Assembly: GCA_037968855.1 (NCBI GenBank)
Contig: JBBKWH010000095.1
Span: 1-64,000, forward strand
Direction of reading: 5' to 3'
Source: JBBKWH01 sp037968855
GTDB taxonomy: Bacteria; Pseudomonadota; Gammaproteobacteria; Pseudomonadales; Moraxellaceae
Length of the DNA stretch: 64,000 nucleotides
Positions 62,684 to 64,000 of the stretch are shown here, piece after piece (within the stretch, counting starts at the first letter, position 1; each line of letters opens with the position of its first letter). The position numbers were made by a program, and so were the translations under genes. The notes under the pieces were generated by a model, which saw only the letters and a list, made by a program, of their open reading frames with translations, was not told the DNA's origin and searched no databases.

Positions 62684-64000
62684 TCAAGCACTCTTCGCCG
62701 GATACACCACCGCAATCAGGTGATCCACCACCGATGGATCGGCCAGCGTCGAGGTATCACCCAGCCCATCCAACTCATTGGCCGCAATCTTGCGCAAAAT
62801 CCGCCGCATAATTTTGCCAGAACGCGTCTTGGGCAACCCCACCGCCCAATGAATCGCATCGGGCGTAGCAATCGGGCCAATCTCGTGGCGTACAAAATCG
62901 CGTAGCGCCTTGCGTAGCTCCTCGCTTTCTTCCACACCCGCCTGCAAGCTCACAAACGCACAAATGCCCTGCCCTTTAATGTCATGCGGCATACCGACCA
63001 CAGCGGCTTCAGCCACCGCTTTATGCAACACCAAGGCGCTTTCCACTTCGGCCGTGCCCAAACGATGGCCCGACACGTTCAGCACGTCGTCCACACGGCC
63101 GGTAATCCAATAGTCACCATCGGCATCGCGGCGCGCGCCATCGCCAGTAAAGTACATGCCTTTAAAGGTACTAAAATAGGTTTCAATAAAGCGCTGATGA
63201 TCGCCATACACCGAGCGCATTTGCGCAGGCCACGAATCAATCAGCACCAAGTTGCCTTCGCACGTGCCTTCCAATAGATTGCCTTCAGCATCGACAATCG
63301 CCGGTTGCACGCCAAACATCGGGCGCATCGCCGAACCTGCTTTCATGCGACCTGCGTTGGGTAGCGGTGCAATCAACACGCCGCCGGTTTCGGTCTGCCA
63401 CCATGTATCGACAATCGGGCAACGCGACTCGCCGACCACGCGGTAATACCAATCCCAAGCTTCAGGGTTGATTGGCTCACCCACCGAACCGAGCAAGCGC
63501 AAGCTGCTGCGATTACTCTGCCGTACAAAGTCATCGCCTTCACGCATCATGGCGCGAATCGCGGTGGGTGCGGTGTACAAGATGGTCACGTCGTGCTTAT
63601 CGACAATCTGACCAATCCGCGCCCACGTTGGATACTGCGGCACGCCTTCAAACATCAAGGTGGTCGCGCCGTTCGACAGTGGGCCGTACAACAAATAACT
63701 ATGGCCGGTAATCCAGCCCACATCAGCGGTACACCAGTACACGTCGTCTTCTTTTAAATCAAAGACTTCTTTAAAGGTGGTGGTGGCATACACCAAATAA
63801 CCGCCGGTGGTATGCAGTACGCCTTTGGGTTTGCCGGTACTGCCGGAGGTATACAAAATAAATAGCGGATCTTCGGCATTCATCGCCACAGCGGGGCAAT
63901 CGTCCGAGGCGTCAGCGATCAGTTCGTGATACCAACGGTCGCGGCCTTCATGCCAGACCACATCGCCGCCAGTGCGATGCACCACAATCACGTCAGTGAC
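62684..64000 (-). CDS. acs: Acetyl-CoA synthetase, C-terminal part (runs off window edge)
   Basis: Acs activates acetate to acetyl-CoA via acetyl-AMP. About 438 C-terminal residues are present; the 5' end lies beyond the right edge. Visible are the P-loop YTSGSTGKPKG, WCTADVGWITGHSY, WWQTETGG, YFTGDGARRDADGDYWITGR and the catalytic lysine in PKTRSGKIMRRILRK, which is the usual acetylation control site. The set with actP, crbS and crbR in this window forms an acetate-scavenging module. Confidence 0.97.
   Translation of the reverse strand, partial: VTDVIVVHRTGGDVVWHEGRDRWYHELIADASDDCPAVAMNAEDPLFILYTSGSTGKPKGVLHTTGGYLVYATTTFKEVFDLKEDDVYWCTADVGWITGHSYLLYGPLSNGATTLMFEGVPQYPTWARIGQIVDKHDVTILYTAPTAIRAMMREGDDFVRQSNRSSLRLLGSVGEPINPEAWDWYYRVVGESRCPIVDTWWQTETGGVLIAPLPNAGRMKAGSAMRPMFGVQPAIVDAEGNLLEGTCEGNLVLIDSWPAQMRSVYGDHQRFIETYFSTFKGMYFTGDGARRDADGDYWITGRVDDVLNVSGHRLGTAEVESALVLHKAVAEAAVVGMPHDIKGQGICAFVSLQAGVEESEELRKALRDFVRHEIGPIATPDAIHWAVGLPKTRSGKIMRRILRKIAANELDGLGDTSTLADPSVVDHLIAVVYPAKSA

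Overview
The window reads as chromosomal DNA of a gammaproteobacterium, most likely a Moraxellaceae (Acinetobacter-like) lineage or close relative. Pointers are the tRNA-Thr/Tyr/Gly/Thr-tuf array, the split type II secretion cluster gspN-gspC-gspD, the abaR/abaM/abaI-type quorum-sensing trio, and the CrbS/CrbR-actP-acs acetate set. Base composition is near balanced by eye, except for one clearly AT-rich patch at about 61.4-62.6 kb. The species cannot be named from the sequence. No insertion sequence, prophage or CRISPR array was seen.

Layout. 1-0.9 kb: start of tuf and four tRNA genes on the minus strand. 0.9-8.0 kb (minus): trpE, gph, a twin-FHA membrane protein, then gspD, gspC and gspN. 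8.1-13.5 kb: an H-NS-like protein, ssb, a YajR-like MFS pump and, divergently, uvrA. 13.6-15.6 kb: luxR-type receptor, RsaM/AbaM-like repressor and luxI-type synthase. 15.8-23.1 kb: MscS channel, rsmE, waaA, an old yellow enzyme with its ArsR regulator, prfB with a +1 frameshift site, and RNase Z. 23.1-30.5 kb: a secreted pectinacetylesterase-family protein, recJ, a Lys/Ala-rich protein with a broken tail, pdxH, glmM and ppa. 30.6-36.9 kb: MAPEG protein, cysK, a sigma-54-type promoter ahead of a nitrate/nitrite transporter, a PP2C-kinase fusion, a PhzF-like protein and a DUF2788 protein. 37-42.5 kb (minus): fadD, a membrane GGDEF protein with an altered active site, and parC.

42.9-51.4 kb (plus) is an apparent operon of a YqiJ-like OB-fold membrane protein, a YqiK-like flotillin with a long coiled coil, and a giant AAA+ ATPase of about 1830 residues. 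It looks like a membrane-anchored ATPase system of unknown purpose. 51.5-52.6 kb holds a small ankyrin-like protein and a 62-residue membrane protein.

52.9-64 kb is an acetate-use region: actP-yjcH, the SSS-type hybrid sensor kinase crbS, the response regulator crbR, and acs running off the right edge. Between crbR and acs lies an AT-rich island. It carries a protein with a HEPN-type RX4H motif whose 3' end overlaps a 100-nt tRNA-like RNA with canonical acceptor, D and T arms but a greatly lengthened anticodon arm. This pair, the YqiJ/flotillin/ATPase operon and the prfB frameshift site built on UAA instead of UGA are the most unusual items seen.
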